A stretch of DNA of 64,000 nucleotides from a virus (IMGVR_UViG_3300049489_000321:83531-147530); one strand, 5' to 3'; positions 45,064 through 53,097 are shown, counted from the first letter of the stretch. Made by a program: numbers and translations. Notes: a model not told the origin generated them from the letters alone.

Positions 45064-45441
45064 ATGGCTTTTTTAGTTAAAAAAGAATGGAATAATGGAT
45101 ACTATTGCTGTTGTCATAGAACTTGGGACGACGACGGAGAGTGGTATGAGGACAAAGAAGAAGCTTTAGCGCAATTCGTAGTACCACCGTGGGATGATGA
45201 AGTAGCGCGTGTTCTTGATGTTCACCTAAATCGTATTACAATTGAAGACGGCTCCAGTGGAGAGCTTGTAGCAGAGGCTGAGCTAAACTGGTTATCGCGA
45301 GATTATGACCACTTTTGTTGGAGCGGACAGGTGGAGGGAAAGACTTTTGAAATCGTAATAGGTGGTAACGAAGGAGAGTCTTGGGTAGAGCTAGAGGCTA
45401 GGCTTAGAGAAGAAAAAGGTACTTCTATGGGGAAACGATGA
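45064..45441 (+). CDS. Hypothetical acidic protein
   Basis: 125 aa. 'YYCCCHRTWDDDGEWYED' near the N-terminus, otherwise beta-rich and acidic. Overlaps the next gene by four bases (ATGA). No family recognised. Confidence 0.6.
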   Translation: MAFLVKKEWNNGYYCCCHRTWDDDGEWYEDKEEALAQFVVPPWDDEVARVLDVHLNRITIEDGSSGELVAEAELNWLSRDYDHFCWSGQVEGKTFEIVIGGNEGESWVELEARLREEKGTSMGKR

Positions 45442-46256
45442 GCGAATACGACGAATTGGTTATTCAACGTGGTATAGAGAATAGACTGTTGGCCCGAGAG
45501 AACGACCAGCTCCGCGCCCAGCTCGCGACCGCTGAGAGTGAACTAGACCTCGCGCTGCGGAATCTTGAGGCTGCCGAGCAACGCGCTGCGGAGGCGGAAG
45601 AGAAGCTGCGAGACGCGGACGCGCAGTGGTGGAGTGTGCGCAGTGCCGAGTTCGGCGCACTCACGTCCGAGCGCGACGCCTTGCGCGCCGAGGTTGAGGA
45701 ACTGCGATTCGTGCATCTCAATGCACCTGAAACAGAAGTCGAAAAGCTTCGTGTTCAGTTACATGAGTATAAGCAACGTGCTCGTGACTACGCTGAATCG
45801 AGTGACAGGTATCAGAACCAACTTAAAGCTGGTGAGGAGCGTGCAAAGAACAAGATGGTCGAGCTTATGCAGCTGCACCTCGATGAGAAGAATGCTCTAC
45901 TCGCTGATGTCGATGGATTACGCACCGAACAAGCTAGGCTCCATGGCATTATCACCGACCTGACTAGCGACAATATCAAGAAGCATGCCGAGGTCGAGCG
46001 GTTACGCAAAAGTGCGGACCCTGAGTTGACATTCAATATTCAGGCTGTCTGGGGGTTGACAAAGAAATTGTCAGCGGTGAGTGAGCATAACGACCACCTG
46101 TGGACTTCTCTGCTGGACGCAAAGCTATGGCTTGAACGGATGTACGGCATTGCAAGCGGCAATGCCCAGGTGTTTCCGAACAACTGGACGCTACAGGCGC
46201 TTGAATGCCTCAGGCGACTCGATAAAGTATTAGGAGATAAAGATGGAAGCAAATAG
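45438..46256 (+). CDS. Long coiled-coil protein with GC-rich insert
   Basis: 272 aa, nearly all coiled coil. The stretch 45490-45720 is GC-rich and encodes 'ENDQLRAQLATAESEL' and 'LTSERDALRAEVEELR', the same module found in 50561-51220. At DNA level a run beginning GACCAGCTCCGCGCCCAGCT is shared. The remainder ('NNHLWTSLLDAKLWLERMYG'-like end) is less GC-rich. Possibly a structural or scaffolding-type cytoplasmic protein; unknown. Confidence 0.6.
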   Translation: MSEYDELVIQRGIENRLLARENDQLRAQLATAESELDLALRNLEAAEQRAAEAEEKLRDADAQWWSVRSAEFGALTSERDALRAEVEELRFVHLNAPETEVEKLRVQLHEYKQRARDYAESSDRYQNQLKAGEERAKNKMVELMQLHLDEKNALLADVDGLRTEQARLHGIITDLTSDNIKKHAEVERLRKSADPELTFNIQAVWGLTKKLSAVSEHNDHLWTSLLDAKLWLERMYGIASGNAQVFPNNWTLQALECLRRLDKVLGDKDGSK

Positions 46257-46707
46257 TCCTATAGCTCTTTGTGAGCACAACGTAGATAAGCAATATCGTT
46301 GTGATTTCTGTGAGGAACAGAAATATTGTGAATCTAAACAACAGATTAAGACTTTAGAAGACGCTCTAACTGATAGAAGTTACGCGTATGTTAAGAAATA
46401 CGAGAAAACCAAACAATGGGCTTTACTATGGAAAGCTTTAGCTAAGGATCTTTTTGAAGAACTTAACTGGCACGTAGATGAACAGTTAGCGGACGATATC
46501 ACTTATTTAGCTGTAGAAAACGAAAGCTTGAAACAGCAACTAGAACTTGCTAATAAAATGTATGAGCACGTAGTTATTCAAAGAAACGTAGCTTGGAAAG
46601 AATGTGAATTCCTAGAAGCTAGGTATGCTACTTTAGAATCGGCCTTCTATCAGGAAGGTAATGCTGAGGGCTACAATAAGTTCTGTGAAGATAAGGATGA
46701 AGTCTAG
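46243..46707 (+). CDS. Cys-rich start plus coiled coil
   Basis: 154 aa. The N-terminus 'ALCEHNVDKQYRCDFCEEQK' could bind zinc; a coiled coil follows ('KQQLELANKMYEHVVIQRN'). The AT-rich, backbone-like DNA contrasts with the previous gene, to which it is similar in design. Function unknown. Confidence 0.58.
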   Translation: MEANSPIALCEHNVDKQYRCDFCEEQKYCESKQQIKTLEDALTDRSYAYVKKYEKTKQWALLWKALAKDLFEELNWHVDEQLADDITYLAVENESLKQQLELANKMYEHVVIQRNVAWKECEFLEARYATLESAFYQEGNAEGYNKFCEDKDEV

Positions 46708-46710
46708 ACA

Positions 46711-46956
46711 ATGTGGTATGTAATAGCTTATGTTGTAGGAATGTTCCCGGCAGTTGCCGTAGCAGGATATCTTAACGGCGTTGATCGTGAAGTTGGTAAC
46801 CACTATGCCTGTGATAGTGCTTTTGGTTTTGCAGTTTTACTTATGCTTTTTTGGCCTTTGATAGTTTGCGGTTTGATAATCAGTATCCCCTTTACTGTAG
46901 CTGTAATGCTTTACGATTACGGTGAAAAAAGAGGAAGAAAGAAGAATGAAAAATGA
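46711..46956 (+). CDS. Two-helix membrane protein
   Basis: 81 aa with hydrophobic helices at about residues 2-20 and 40-67 ('FAVLLMLFWPLIVCGLIISI'), ending in a basic tail 'EKRGRKKNEK'. It overlaps the lipoprotein gene by four bases. Possible holin-like topology but no further support. Confidence 0.55.
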   Translation: MWYVIAYVVGMFPAVAVAGYLNGVDREVGNHYACDSAFGFAVLLMLFWPLIVCGLIISIPFTVAVMLYDYGEKRGRKKNEK

Positions 46957-47327
46957 AGTATCTGATTAGTGTTTTTGCGTGGTGTTTATTGGTATCGTGC
47001 GGCGAAGACAAGTACACGTGGGAAGATGCCTATGGTACGATTTCTGCGGAATTCTGTCATTTTCAGTCAGAGTGTTCTTACCTAGGAGATAAGACTAAAG
47101 AGGAGTTTCGTGACACCTGTGAAGATCATGCCATGTACCATGAGTGCGAAATCAATGATCTTTGTGACTATTCACTAGCTGAAGGTGCGGAAGAAGCTGT
47201 AGACAAATGTGTGGAAGCCATGCATCAGCCAGAGTATGCAAGTGCTTGTGTTTACGCGTTTTACGGCATTCTACCCGCAGAGTGTGAAGATTTTTGGGCT
47301 TTTAAGCCTGATCCAGACGCAGAGTAA
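46953..47327 (+). CDS. Cys-rich lipoprotein
   Basis: 124 aa. Lipoprotein signal peptide 'MKYLISVFAWCLLVSC' with the lipobox Cys at residue 16. The mature part has about nine further Cys in a spaced pattern ('FCHFQSEC', 'DTCEDHAMYHECEINDLC') typical of disulphide-bonded lipoproteins I associate with Myxococcota-like bacteria. It may act on the envelope, for example in exclusion of other phages. Its stop forms the first bases of the next promoter-like element. Confidence 0.65.
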   Translation: MKYLISVFAWCLLVSCGEDKYTWEDAYGTISAEFCHFQSECSYLGDKTKEEFRDTCEDHAMYHECEINDLCDYSLAEGAEEAVDKCVEAMHQPEYASACVYAFYGILPAECEDFWAFKPDPDAE

Positions 47328-47348
47328 CTTTGTAGGACTCTCCTTGAC
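47325..47348 (+). promoter_or_regulatory. Promoter-like element, copy 2
   Basis: TAACTTTGTA then TCTCCTT; its TAA is the stop of the lipoprotein gene, and ATG 47349 follows 24 bases after the first T. AGGA and TCCT could form a small hairpin around a 3-base loop. Confidence 0.62.
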
Positions 47349-47510
47349 ATGGAGAAGCTAAAAGAGGTACTACTGGTTATCGCCAAAGTGGTTGCTTGGA
47401 GTTTCGTCGGAATTCTACAAGTTACCGCTTGGCTACTGAATGCTGTGTTTTTTATTCTTATGTGTTTTTTGGCCGGATTCGGCCTCGGAAGCCTAGTCAA
47501 CAGGAATTAA
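47349..47510 (+). CDS. Small two-helix membrane protein
   Basis: 53 aa, almost wholly hydrophobic: 'VLLVIAKVVAWSFVGILQVT' and 'NAVFFILMCFLAGFGLGSLV'. It starts at the position fixed by the promoter-like element. A candidate early membrane effector; function unknown. Confidence 0.6.
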   Translation: MEKLKEVLLVIAKVVAWSFVGILQVTAWLLNAVFFILMCFLAGFGLGSLVNRN

Positions 47511-47518
47511 TTAAAATT

Positions 47519-47701
47519 ATGACTTATTTTGAACGACAAATCCTACTGATGATTCAAACCAAGGTTAATAGCACCGTGTCTAGCGATGCTAGGACTGCTC
47601 TAGAGGCTCTTTATAGAGACATTGAGCAAGGACTGCATTTGGAAGCAAAAACGCCTCCTAAGCCAGTAGGACGAACTACCCTTCAAATTAAGGCAAGTTA
47701 A
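47519..47701 (+). CDS. Small hypothetical protein
   Basis: 60 aa, helical ('RTALEALYRDIEQGLHLEAK') with a Pro/Lys-rich end. I start it at ATG 47519, not at the upstream in-frame ATG that lies inside the previous gene. TAATG overlap with the next gene. Confidence 0.55.
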   Translation: MTYFERQILLMIQTKVNSTVSSDARTALEALYRDIEQGLHLEAKTPPKPVGRTTLQIKAS

Positions 47702-48087
47702 TGGGAACTAACTATTATTTGCGAGTAGACCCGTGTACTAAGTGTGGGCATAGCCCCAACGAGCTACACATTGGTAAAAGCAGTGGTGGTTGGTGCTTTT
47801 CTCTGCACGTAGACGCTCGTAAAGGTATCAATAGTTTAGACGACTGGAAACCGTTGTTTAAAACAGGTACTATTTTTAATGAGTACGGAGATCAGATTAC
47901 AGGCCAAGAAATGTGGTCCGTTATAACTGAGCGCGGTAGTGATGGTCCGCATGATTGGGCTGGATTTGACTTTGAAAGAAACCACGCGGAAAAAGGTCCT
48001 AGAGGACTGGCTAGACATAAACTAGGTCCATACTGTGTAGGACACGGAGAAGGTACCTGGGATCTAATACCAGGCGAGTTTTCGTAG
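47701..48087 (+). CDS. Conserved phage protein (MGTNYY-type)
   Basis: 128 aa. 'MGTNYYLRVDPCTKCGHSP' followed by 'LHIGKSSGGWCFSLHV' is a pattern I recognise from conserved hypothetical proteins in many phages and bacteria. One Cys pair may bind metal. Biochemical function unknown. Confidence 0.65.
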   Translation: MGTNYYLRVDPCTKCGHSPNELHIGKSSGGWCFSLHVDARKGINSLDDWKPLFKTGTIFNEYGDQITGQEMWSVITERGSDGPHDWAGFDFERNHAEKGPRGLARHKLGPYCVGHGEGTWDLIPGEFS

Positions 48088-48110
48088 AAACAACATAAAC
48101 TAGCACAGCT

Positions 48111-48353
48111 ATGAAATATAGTAAAACTTACAACATCTCTGCTAAATCCTTTAATAAAGCAGTTGATGGTCTAAAAGAAAATATTGAATCTGAGTTGTGG
48201 AAACTTAAAGATCCTAAAAAATACGGATATCCAGAAGTCTACGAACTTCATGCTAAACTTATATCCGCAGAAGTTAATTACAGGAGAGCCGAGAACGACA
48301 AGCCGTATATTGTATGGACTGTTGAAGTAACGGCTGGATACGAATACAGGTAA
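48111..48353 (+). CDS. Small hypothetical protein
   Basis: 80 aa, mixed alpha/beta with charged helix ('VDGLKENIESELWKLKDPKK') and a terminal strand 'YIVWTVEVTAGYEYR'. AT-rich. Not recognised. Confidence 0.55.
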   Translation: MKYSKTYNISAKSFNKAVDGLKENIESELWKLKDPKKYGYPEVYELHAKLISAEVNYRRAENDKPYIVWTVEVTAGYEYR

Positions 48354-48356
48354 TAT

Positions 48357-48602
48357 ATGAAAAGCATTCATTCAAAAAACTATAAGTGCAAACAATACGC
48401 GCACGAAACTGATTATGAAGATATCGAAGCTATTACCGTTGGGGACGCTGCCGAATGCTTCGTTGAATCTATCTTTACGTACGAAGCAGATTACTACGAG
48501 GTTGAAGTTAGAGATCCAGAAGACAAGAGATGGTTAATTGTAGTTGACGTAGAATCGTCGCCTTCATTTCGAGCATCTAAAGTTAAGTTGCTACTAAGCT
48601 AA
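48357..48602 (+). CDS. Small hypothetical protein
   Basis: 81 aa; beta-alpha-beta look with 'DAAECFVESIFTYEADYYEV' and 'RWLIVVDVESS'. Overlaps the next gene by one base (TAATG). Not recognised. Confidence 0.55.
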   Translation: MKSIHSKNYKCKQYAHETDYEDIEAITVGDAAECFVESIFTYEADYYEVEVRDPEDKRWLIVVDVESSPSFRASKVKLLLS

Positions 48603-48880
48603 TGCCTAAAATTACCGGTTATAAAGCGAGTAAGTTTGTAAAACGTTCTTATGGCGAAGACAATTTTGTCGCGGTTTACGGAGTGTACCCAACGTTTGAA
48701 GCAGCAGAGAAAGAACTTGTTAAATCAGGCAAGCTAGAGTTGTCTCCGTGGGAAGAGTATTTGCCTGGTGCTTGGAGAATGTATGTAGAAGATAAGTGGA
48801 CAGAAGCTTTGTTTATCGATAAAGTTGAAGTAGACGATATTTGGCAACGCAGTTGGGCAAAGATGGGGTACGACGTTTAG
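48602..48880 (+). CDS. Small hypothetical protein
   Basis: 92 aa, aromatic-rich, alternating strands and helices ('NFVAVYGVYPTFEAAEKELV'). It ends just before the tRNA-Ile gene. Not recognised. Confidence 0.55.
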   Translation: MPKITGYKASKFVKRSYGEDNFVAVYGVYPTFEAAEKELVKSGKLELSPWEEYLPGAWRMYVEDKWTEALFIDKVEVDDIWQRSWAKMGYDV

Positions 48881-48887
48881 ATTTTAC

Positions 48888-48959
48888 GGGCTGTTAGCTC
48901 AGGGGTTAGAGCACGCGGCTTATAACCGCGCGACGGGTGTTCGACTCACCCACGGCCCA
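48888..48959 (+). tRNA. tRNA-Ile (anticodon UAU)
   Basis: A complete cloverleaf is visible: acceptor GGGCTGT with ACGGCCC (one G-U), D arm GCTC/GAGC, anticodon stem CGCGG/CCGCG with loop CTTATAA (anticodon TAT), T arm GGGTG/CACCC with loop TTCGACT. CCA is not encoded. It reads AUA, a codon used by the AT-rich phage. Confidence 0.92.
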
Positions 48960-48972
48960 CTAGGGAAAATAT

Positions 48973-49176
48973 ATGGCAAAGAAAGTAAATACCGCTGTTT
49001 CTGAGATTGTAAGAAAAAAGAACAAGGAAATTAAGAAGCTTAAAAGCGTTCTTAGAGAAGTTTGTACTTGGCTAGAGCAGGCTAACGACATCATCCAAGA
49101 CGGATTAGACGCCGAAGAAGGCGATGACGAAGACTGTAAAGCCTTGCTTGAATACGCTAGAAGCTACGCAAAGTAA
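48973..49176 (+). CDS. Small helical acidic protein
   Basis: 67 aa: a basic coiled-coil start ('VRKKNKEIKKLKSVLREVC') and an acidic middle ('AEEGDDEDCKALLEYA'). It sits between the tRNA and the next gene. Function unknown. Confidence 0.55.
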   Translation: MAKKVNTAVSEIVRKKNKEIKKLKSVLREVCTWLEQANDIIQDGLDAEEGDDEDCKALLEYARSYAK

Positions 49177-49178
49177 TA

Positions 49179-49526
49179 GTGTTTAATCCAAAACCAAGAG
49201 ACTGGATCGCTGCTGGCTATACCGAAAAACCTTGGTATGACTATCAACAGTTGCTAGCACACTTCGGAATTGAAGTGGAATACCCTCACGAAAGCTTCCA
49301 CGGACCAGCATATACAGCGGAAGAAGAACATCTAAACAAAGTAGCTTTAAACAAGTTCTACCACAATATGAACGATGAAAAAATAGCTGGACTTCGTAAG
49401 CTATTGAATGATCTAGCGTGGTGGAATAATACTAGTCTTAGTCATATTTGGGGTTATTTCGCAAAGCTAGATGACGCGACTATGTTGAAAGTTTGTTATC
49501 CTTTGTTTTTCATGCTCTGGGATTAG
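49179..49526 (+). CDS. Hypothetical protein
   Basis: 115 aa from GTG. Aromatic-rich helices ('WWNNTSLSHIWGYFAKLDDA'). The stop is two bases before promoter-like element copy 3. Not recognised. Confidence 0.52.
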   Translation: MFNPKPRDWIAAGYTEKPWYDYQQLLAHFGIEVEYPHESFHGPAYTAEEEHLNKVALNKFYHNMNDEKIAGLRKLLNDLAWWNNTSLSHIWGYFAKLDDATMLKVCYPLFFMLWD

Positions 49527-49528
49527 AG

Positions 49529-49553
49529 TAATTTTGTGAAACACTCTCAACAC
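49529..49553 (+). promoter_or_regulatory. Promoter-like element, copy 3
   Basis: TAATTTTGTG then ACTCTCAA; ATG 49554 is 25 bases after the first T, as in other copies. A GTG inside the element is in frame with the gene but is probably not the start. Confidence 0.55.
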
Positions 49554-49871
49554 ATGAATCGTTGGCTTGAATTGGCTCATAAGTTGAGTTTTGATAGTTG
49601 TCACACTAAGCAGCCTATGGCAGCAGTTGCTATTAGGGGTGGCGTAGTTATTTCCGTAGCCTCAAATCATCGTAAAAGATTTGGGCATGCGGAGCTTAGA
49701 CTCGCTAGTCGTACAAACGACCTTACTGGTGCTACTGTTTATGTTATGCGCTGGAATAAGCGAGTTTCTAGACCGTGCGCAATGTGCCGTGAAACAATGA
49801 AATTTCGTGGAGTAAAGAAAGCCGTTTTTATTGACGAAAACGGTAAGGTTGCGGAAGAGAGGTACACATGA
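49554..49871 (+). CDS. Cytidine/deoxycytidylate deaminase-like protein
   Basis: 105 aa. Zinc-deaminase motifs: 'FGHAELRLASR' (HAE) and 'SRPCAMCRETMKFRGVKKAV' (PCxxC). The start ATG 49554 is preferred over the in-frame GTG 49536, because the GTG lies within the recurrent promoter-like element. It may deaminate dCMP to feed ThyX, or another nucleobase substrate. It is short for a dCMP deaminase. Confidence 0.75.
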   Translation: MNRWLELAHKLSFDSCHTKQPMAAVAIRGGVVISVASNHRKRFGHAELRLASRTNDLTGATVYVMRWNKRVSRPCAMCRETMKFRGVKKAVFIDENGKVAEERYT

Positions 49872-50086
49872 ATCGTACCAAAAGAGACACTCTTCGTCTT
49901 GAACCAAACAATAACATTCATTTTAATGTTCTTTGTGAAGAGATTCATAGGCTTGGTGGTGTGGTTAAGTGTGTTGATGGTTATGTAGATATTTCTGTGC
50001 CTATGGAGCACGCTGATAAAGCTCAGCGAGCTATTTTTGATTATGTTAAGATGTCAAAACACTTTGAAAAGTATACGTTTAAGTAG
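49868..50086 (+). CDS. Small hypothetical protein
   Basis: 72 aa: compact beta-alpha pattern ('GGVVKCVDGYVDISVPMEHA'). ATGA overlap with the deaminase gene, so probably co-translated. Not recognised. Confidence 0.55.
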   Translation: MNRTKRDTLRLEPNNNIHFNVLCEEIHRLGGVVKCVDGYVDISVPMEHADKAQRAIFDYVKMSKHFEKYTFK

Positions 50087-50094
50087 GATAACAT

Positions 50095-50568
50095 ATGAAT
50101 AACAATTTTAAAATGAACCCGCCTCCACCCGATGCGGCCCAGGCGCTGGAGGAGAAGCTGCGGGCGCTGCATGACGAAGGCTCCGAATGCGACTACTGGG
50201 ATATCAGCGTGTGCATAACTGGTCAAAACGGCAGCCATAGAACTCCCGTGGTTCCGTACAGTTGCTCGCTTATGCGCCGGCTTCGCGCTGCTGCCGCCCT
50301 CGGTGCAGCGCAGGCAGCCGACCGCATTGCTGCGCTGGAAGCCATCGTCAGTCTCTACGAGCAACGGGCCATTAACGAGGACACAATCGAGCAGGCCAAC
50401 GCCGACCGCAACTATGCCCTCGGTGCAGCGCAGGGCCGGGCTGAGGCGTTCGAGGAGGCGGCGCATCTTGCGGAGTCGCATGACGTGTCCAGGTGGGGTA
50501 GAGGCCCCGCCCATGCCATCCGTGACGCCATCCGCGCCCGCGCGGCGAAGGAGGGCGGGGATGAGTGA
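50095..50568 (+). CDS. GC-rich 'ALGAAQ' family protein
   Basis: 157 aa. Only the first six codons or so are AT-rich; the rest is strongly GC-rich. 'AAALGAAQAADRIAALEA' and a second 'YALGAAQGRAEAFEEAA' are internal repeats, and the C-terminus 'IRDAIRARAAKEG' matches the end of 54512-54763. Helical, alanine-rich. Such proteins are common in GC-rich phages and have no known function. It probably entered by recombination. Confidence 0.6.
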   Translation: MNNNFKMNPPPPDAAQALEEKLRALHDEGSECDYWDISVCITGQNGSHRTPVVPYSCSLMRRLRAAAALGAAQAADRIAALEAIVSLYEQRAINEDTIEQANADRNYALGAAQGRAEAFEEAAHLAESHDVSRWGRGPAHAIRDAIRARAAKEGGDE

Positions 50569-51220
50569 ATGCATGAACTGCTGCGCCAAGCCGTGCGAGT
50601 GCGACCAGCTCCGCGCCCAGCTCGCGGCGGTGGAGTCCGTGTTGAAGAACGGAATTGAGGCCGACTACGTGGTGGCCGCTGCCGAACGCCGGGCTGCGGA
50701 GGCGGAAGCGGAGGTCGGGCGACTCAAGCGCGACCGTGAGCGGCAGGAGCGTGTTAACGCCCGCCTTGCTACTGAGCGCGATGCCCTGCGCGCCGAGGTC
50801 GAGATGCTGCGCGGTGTCGGTTGCAACGAAGACGGCGACGGACCCTGTGGTGCATGCCTCAAGTGCGCGCGCGCCGAGGTCGAGCGGTTGCGGGCTGAGC
50901 TTGAAAACAAAGAGGCATACGTCGAGTACATCCAGTCGCTGGACGCTGCCGACCTGAGCTTCGACAACGACCGCTTGCGCGCCGCGCTGCGGAAGTACGG
51001 GCATCACGTGCGCCCTTGCCCGTGGCATTGGGCCTTCGGTCGGGAATACCCAAGGGTTGACCTTGGCGAGAAGCCATGCACCTGCGGCCTCGATGCCGCC
51101 CTAAACGGCGCGGGCGGGGCGGGGGAGTACGGCCACCACGAAGAGTTCTGCGGCCAGTGTGGCTGGAGCGGGACTGGCTTCCATGCCTGTCCGGGCCACC
51201 CCGGAGAGAACGAGGGATGA
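50561..51220 (+). CDS. GC-rich coiled-coil protein with Cys clusters
   Basis: 219 aa from ATG 50561 (SD GGAGG). The Cys-rich start 'MNCCAKPCECDQLRAQLAAV' leads into a coiled coil with 'ATERDALRAEVEMLR', the module shared with 45438-46256. The C-terminal 70 residues have 'PCTCGLD' and 'FCGQCGWSGTGFHACPGH', which could bind zinc. The gene lies in the richest GC island of the window. Function unknown. Confidence 0.6.
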   Translation: MSECMNCCAKPCECDQLRAQLAAVESVLKNGIEADYVVAAAERRAAEAEAEVGRLKRDRERQERVNARLATERDALRAEVEMLRGVGCNEDGDGPCGACLKCARAEVERLRAELENKEAYVEYIQSLDAADLSFDNDRLRAALRKYGHHVRPCPWHWAFGREYPRVDLGEKPCTCGLDAALNGAGGAGEYGHHEEFCGQCGWSGTGFHACPGHPGENEG

Positions 51221-51435
51221 TGCGTAGACACCGCTGTTCTGAGTGTGGAGAATTGGAAAAAGTTGAAGATCTACCGATTGTTAATCGAGATGCTGGTAAC
51301 AATCTCCATCGTTGGCATCTAGTGTGTTGGCGCCAATTTCTTTGGTGGTTAAAGGGACACCACACTGATTTACCGAAAAAGTACAGAGAGGCACCTATTA
51401 ACGCAGATCTCGACATGCCACTTGCAAGAAAATAG
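51217..51435 (+). CDS. Small zinc-binding-like protein
   Basis: 72 aa; ATG 51217 overlaps the previous TGA. 'HRCSECGELEKVEDLPI' followed by 'LHRWHLVCWRQFLWW' suggests a metal site. The composition returns abruptly to the AT-rich backbone at its first codons. Confidence 0.55.
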   Translation: MMRRHRCSECGELEKVEDLPIVNRDAGNNLHRWHLVCWRQFLWWLKGHHTDLPKKYREAPINADLDMPLARK

Positions 51436-51440
51436 TGTAA

Positions 51441-51830
51441 ATGTTTAATAAGTATAACAAACCAGCACATTTCTGCGATCTTCATAAAAGAGAGTACACA
51501 GGGTTTACTACGCTGTTTTGCCCCGCTTGCGAAAATGAACCGTCTGTGGCGTCTTTACCGTTTGAAGGAGAGATGTTGTCTGCATATATGGACGGTAGTG
51601 GAGTATCTATCCTGGTTAAGATATGTAGGTCTCCTAACAATGAAATGAATAACAAAGACATGCTTTTAGAAGTACCTACTGCTGTCTACGAAGAAGCTAG
51701 AACTGCTGTTTGCTTCGGCAAAAGGTTTGCTTCGTTTAACGCAATTAAACTATTTGATAGATCGTGTTTTAGTTTAACGTCAACTATTACGTACACGGAG
51801 GAATGTAGCCTTGACAAAATATCTCGATAA
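51441..51830 (+). CDS. Hypothetical protein
   Basis: 129 aa. The N-terminal 'HFCDLHKREYTGFTTLFCPA' followed by CEN resembles a short zinc finger; the rest is mixed. Its end overlaps the next TTG-started gene. Not recognised. Confidence 0.55.
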   Translation: MFNKYNKPAHFCDLHKREYTGFTTLFCPACENEPSVASLPFEGEMLSAYMDGSGVSILVKICRSPNNEMNNKDMLLEVPTAVYEEARTAVCFGKRFASFNAIKLFDRSCFSLTSTITYTEECSLDKISR

Positions 51831-51978
51831 GAGTTTTAATAGCCCTGCAAATTCAAAGAAATACATTTCGAATTATGAAAGAGTCTTTGGTAGAAAATGT
51901 GTGGATTGTGGTACGGTGGTATTTCCTAACGACAAAGGTGAGTTCGAGGATTGCGTGTGTATTAACACACTAAAATAA
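51811..51978 (+). CDS. Small zinc-ribbon peptide
   Basis: 55 aa from TTG 51811 with SD GGAGG about eight bases upstream. 'KCVDCGTVVFPNDKGEFEDC' with CVC after it gives a likely Cys4 site. The TTG start makes it less certain. Confidence 0.48.
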   Translation: MTKYLDKSFNSPANSKKYISNYERVFGRKCVDCGTVVFPNDKGEFEDCVCINTLK

Positions 51979-51979
51979 C

Positions 51980-52801
51980 ATGATTTTACGATTTTGCTCG
52001 TGTGGATGTGGTAAAATACTTAAGAGATACAAAAACAAGTTTGGCAAAGATGCTGGCTACGGATCTGGAATTTACGCACCAGACTGTGATCGCAAATTCA
52101 CAGAAGAGAAGAGTAGGAATATATCGTCTGTTGATCTGTCTTGGGTTGCTGGTATTATAGAGGGTGAAGGACACATAGGTATAGCCAATCCTAAAGTGGC
52201 AGGAACAACGCGAAGGAGGTACGTGCTAGGCTTGTGTGTTGATAACACAGATTACAGAATAATAGATAAACTTCATAATTTATTCGGTGGATATGTTGGC
52301 GTAAATAATAGAAAAATAGTTAAAGACAAAAACGCCAAATGGCAGTTTCGATGGCAAGTTTCGTCGGTCAAGGCTGCTACCATACTGAGGATCATACAAC
52401 CTTTTGTCGTTTCAAAAATCGAAGAAGTAAACCTAGGTATTGAATTTTATTTAGCATCAAGAGAATCTTGGCAGAACGACGCGACAAAGCCAAGGCTAGA
52501 ACCCATGCGACTTAAAATGCTGGAACTCCACAAGAGGCGCCCCGAACCTACGCAGGATAGTAGTTTATATCATAAATATAAGAAAAGTTTAATGGAGGTT
52601 CAAATGGGTAATAAGAAGAAAGACGCCAAATCACAACCAGAGGAAGGGGATCCTACAGAAGCCTACGTTAACCAAGACGGCTCTGCCGATACTCCTGACA
52701 AGTCTTTCTTAGATACTGTCAACGAGTTACCAGAACTACCGACTTCCGTAATGGCTGTTTCCAAGCCTAAGAAGTCTAGAAAAAGAATAAATAAACTATG
52801 A
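51980..52801 (+). CDS. LAGLIDADG-type homing endonuclease
   Basis: 273 aa. 'LSWVAGIIEGEGHIGIANP' is a LAGLIDADG motif (about residues 52-70) with the acidic metal ligands EGEG. The next 115 residues have the expected beta-saddle pattern. Only one motif is seen, so it would act as a dimer. An N-terminal 'CSCGCGKILKRY' is zinc-finger-like. The last 70 residues, from an internal 'MEVQMGNKKKDAKS', are hydrophilic and may be an unrelated fused or internally initiated protein. Confidence 0.82.
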   Translation: MILRFCSCGCGKILKRYKNKFGKDAGYGSGIYAPDCDRKFTEEKSRNISSVDLSWVAGIIEGEGHIGIANPKVAGTTRRRYVLGLCVDNTDYRIIDKLHNLFGGYVGVNNRKIVKDKNAKWQFRWQVSSVKAATILRIIQPFVVSKIEEVNLGIEFYLASRESWQNDATKPRLEPMRLKMLELHKRRPEPTQDSSLYHKYKKSLMEVQMGNKKKDAKSQPEEGDPTEAYVNQDGSADTPDKSFLDTVNELPELPTSVMAVSKPKKSRKRINKL

Positions 52802-53097
52802 ATACTAATGTAAAAGAAACCTTACACAAACTGCATAAACACGCTTGTGGTTATGAGGAAGAATGCGCCGCTAATGAAGACGACCCAAAGGAATCAGGAG
52901 TTTGTGACAATTGGGACGCTTTAAGGGATGCGTTTAGTTTAGGCGTGAAAACAGAACGCGAGGAAGTGATTAACGATCTTCGATCAATTAGGTTTAAAGT
53001 ACGTACGGTACCTTTTGAGGTTACGCATGTAGAGAACTTTATCAAATCCATAGCTGATTACTATGAGTGTGGTGATTGGAACAAAGATCTAGTTTAG
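52798..53097 (+). CDS. Hypothetical acidic protein
   Basis: 99 aa with 'HACGYEEECAANEDDPKE', a helical centre and 'HVENFIKSIADYYECG' near the end. ATGA overlap with the endonuclease gene. It resembles other short helical genes of this region; not assigned. Confidence 0.52.
   Translation: MNTNVKETLHKLHKHACGYEEECAANEDDPKESGVCDNWDALRDAFSLGVKTEREEVINDLRSIRFKVRTVPFEVTHVENFIKSIADYYECGDWNKDLV

Noticed and set aside
47396-47518. Upstream in-frame extension of the gene at 47519
   Set aside because: It lies inside the membrane-peptide gene that is correctly placed after promoter-like element copy 2. ATG 47519 is the better start.
50041-51485. Several long antisense ORFs (up to about 218 codons)
   Set aside because: They lie opposite GC-rich genes, where stop codons are rare in all frames. 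Their sequences are Arg/Ser/Pro-rich without motifs and no RBS or promoter is seen.
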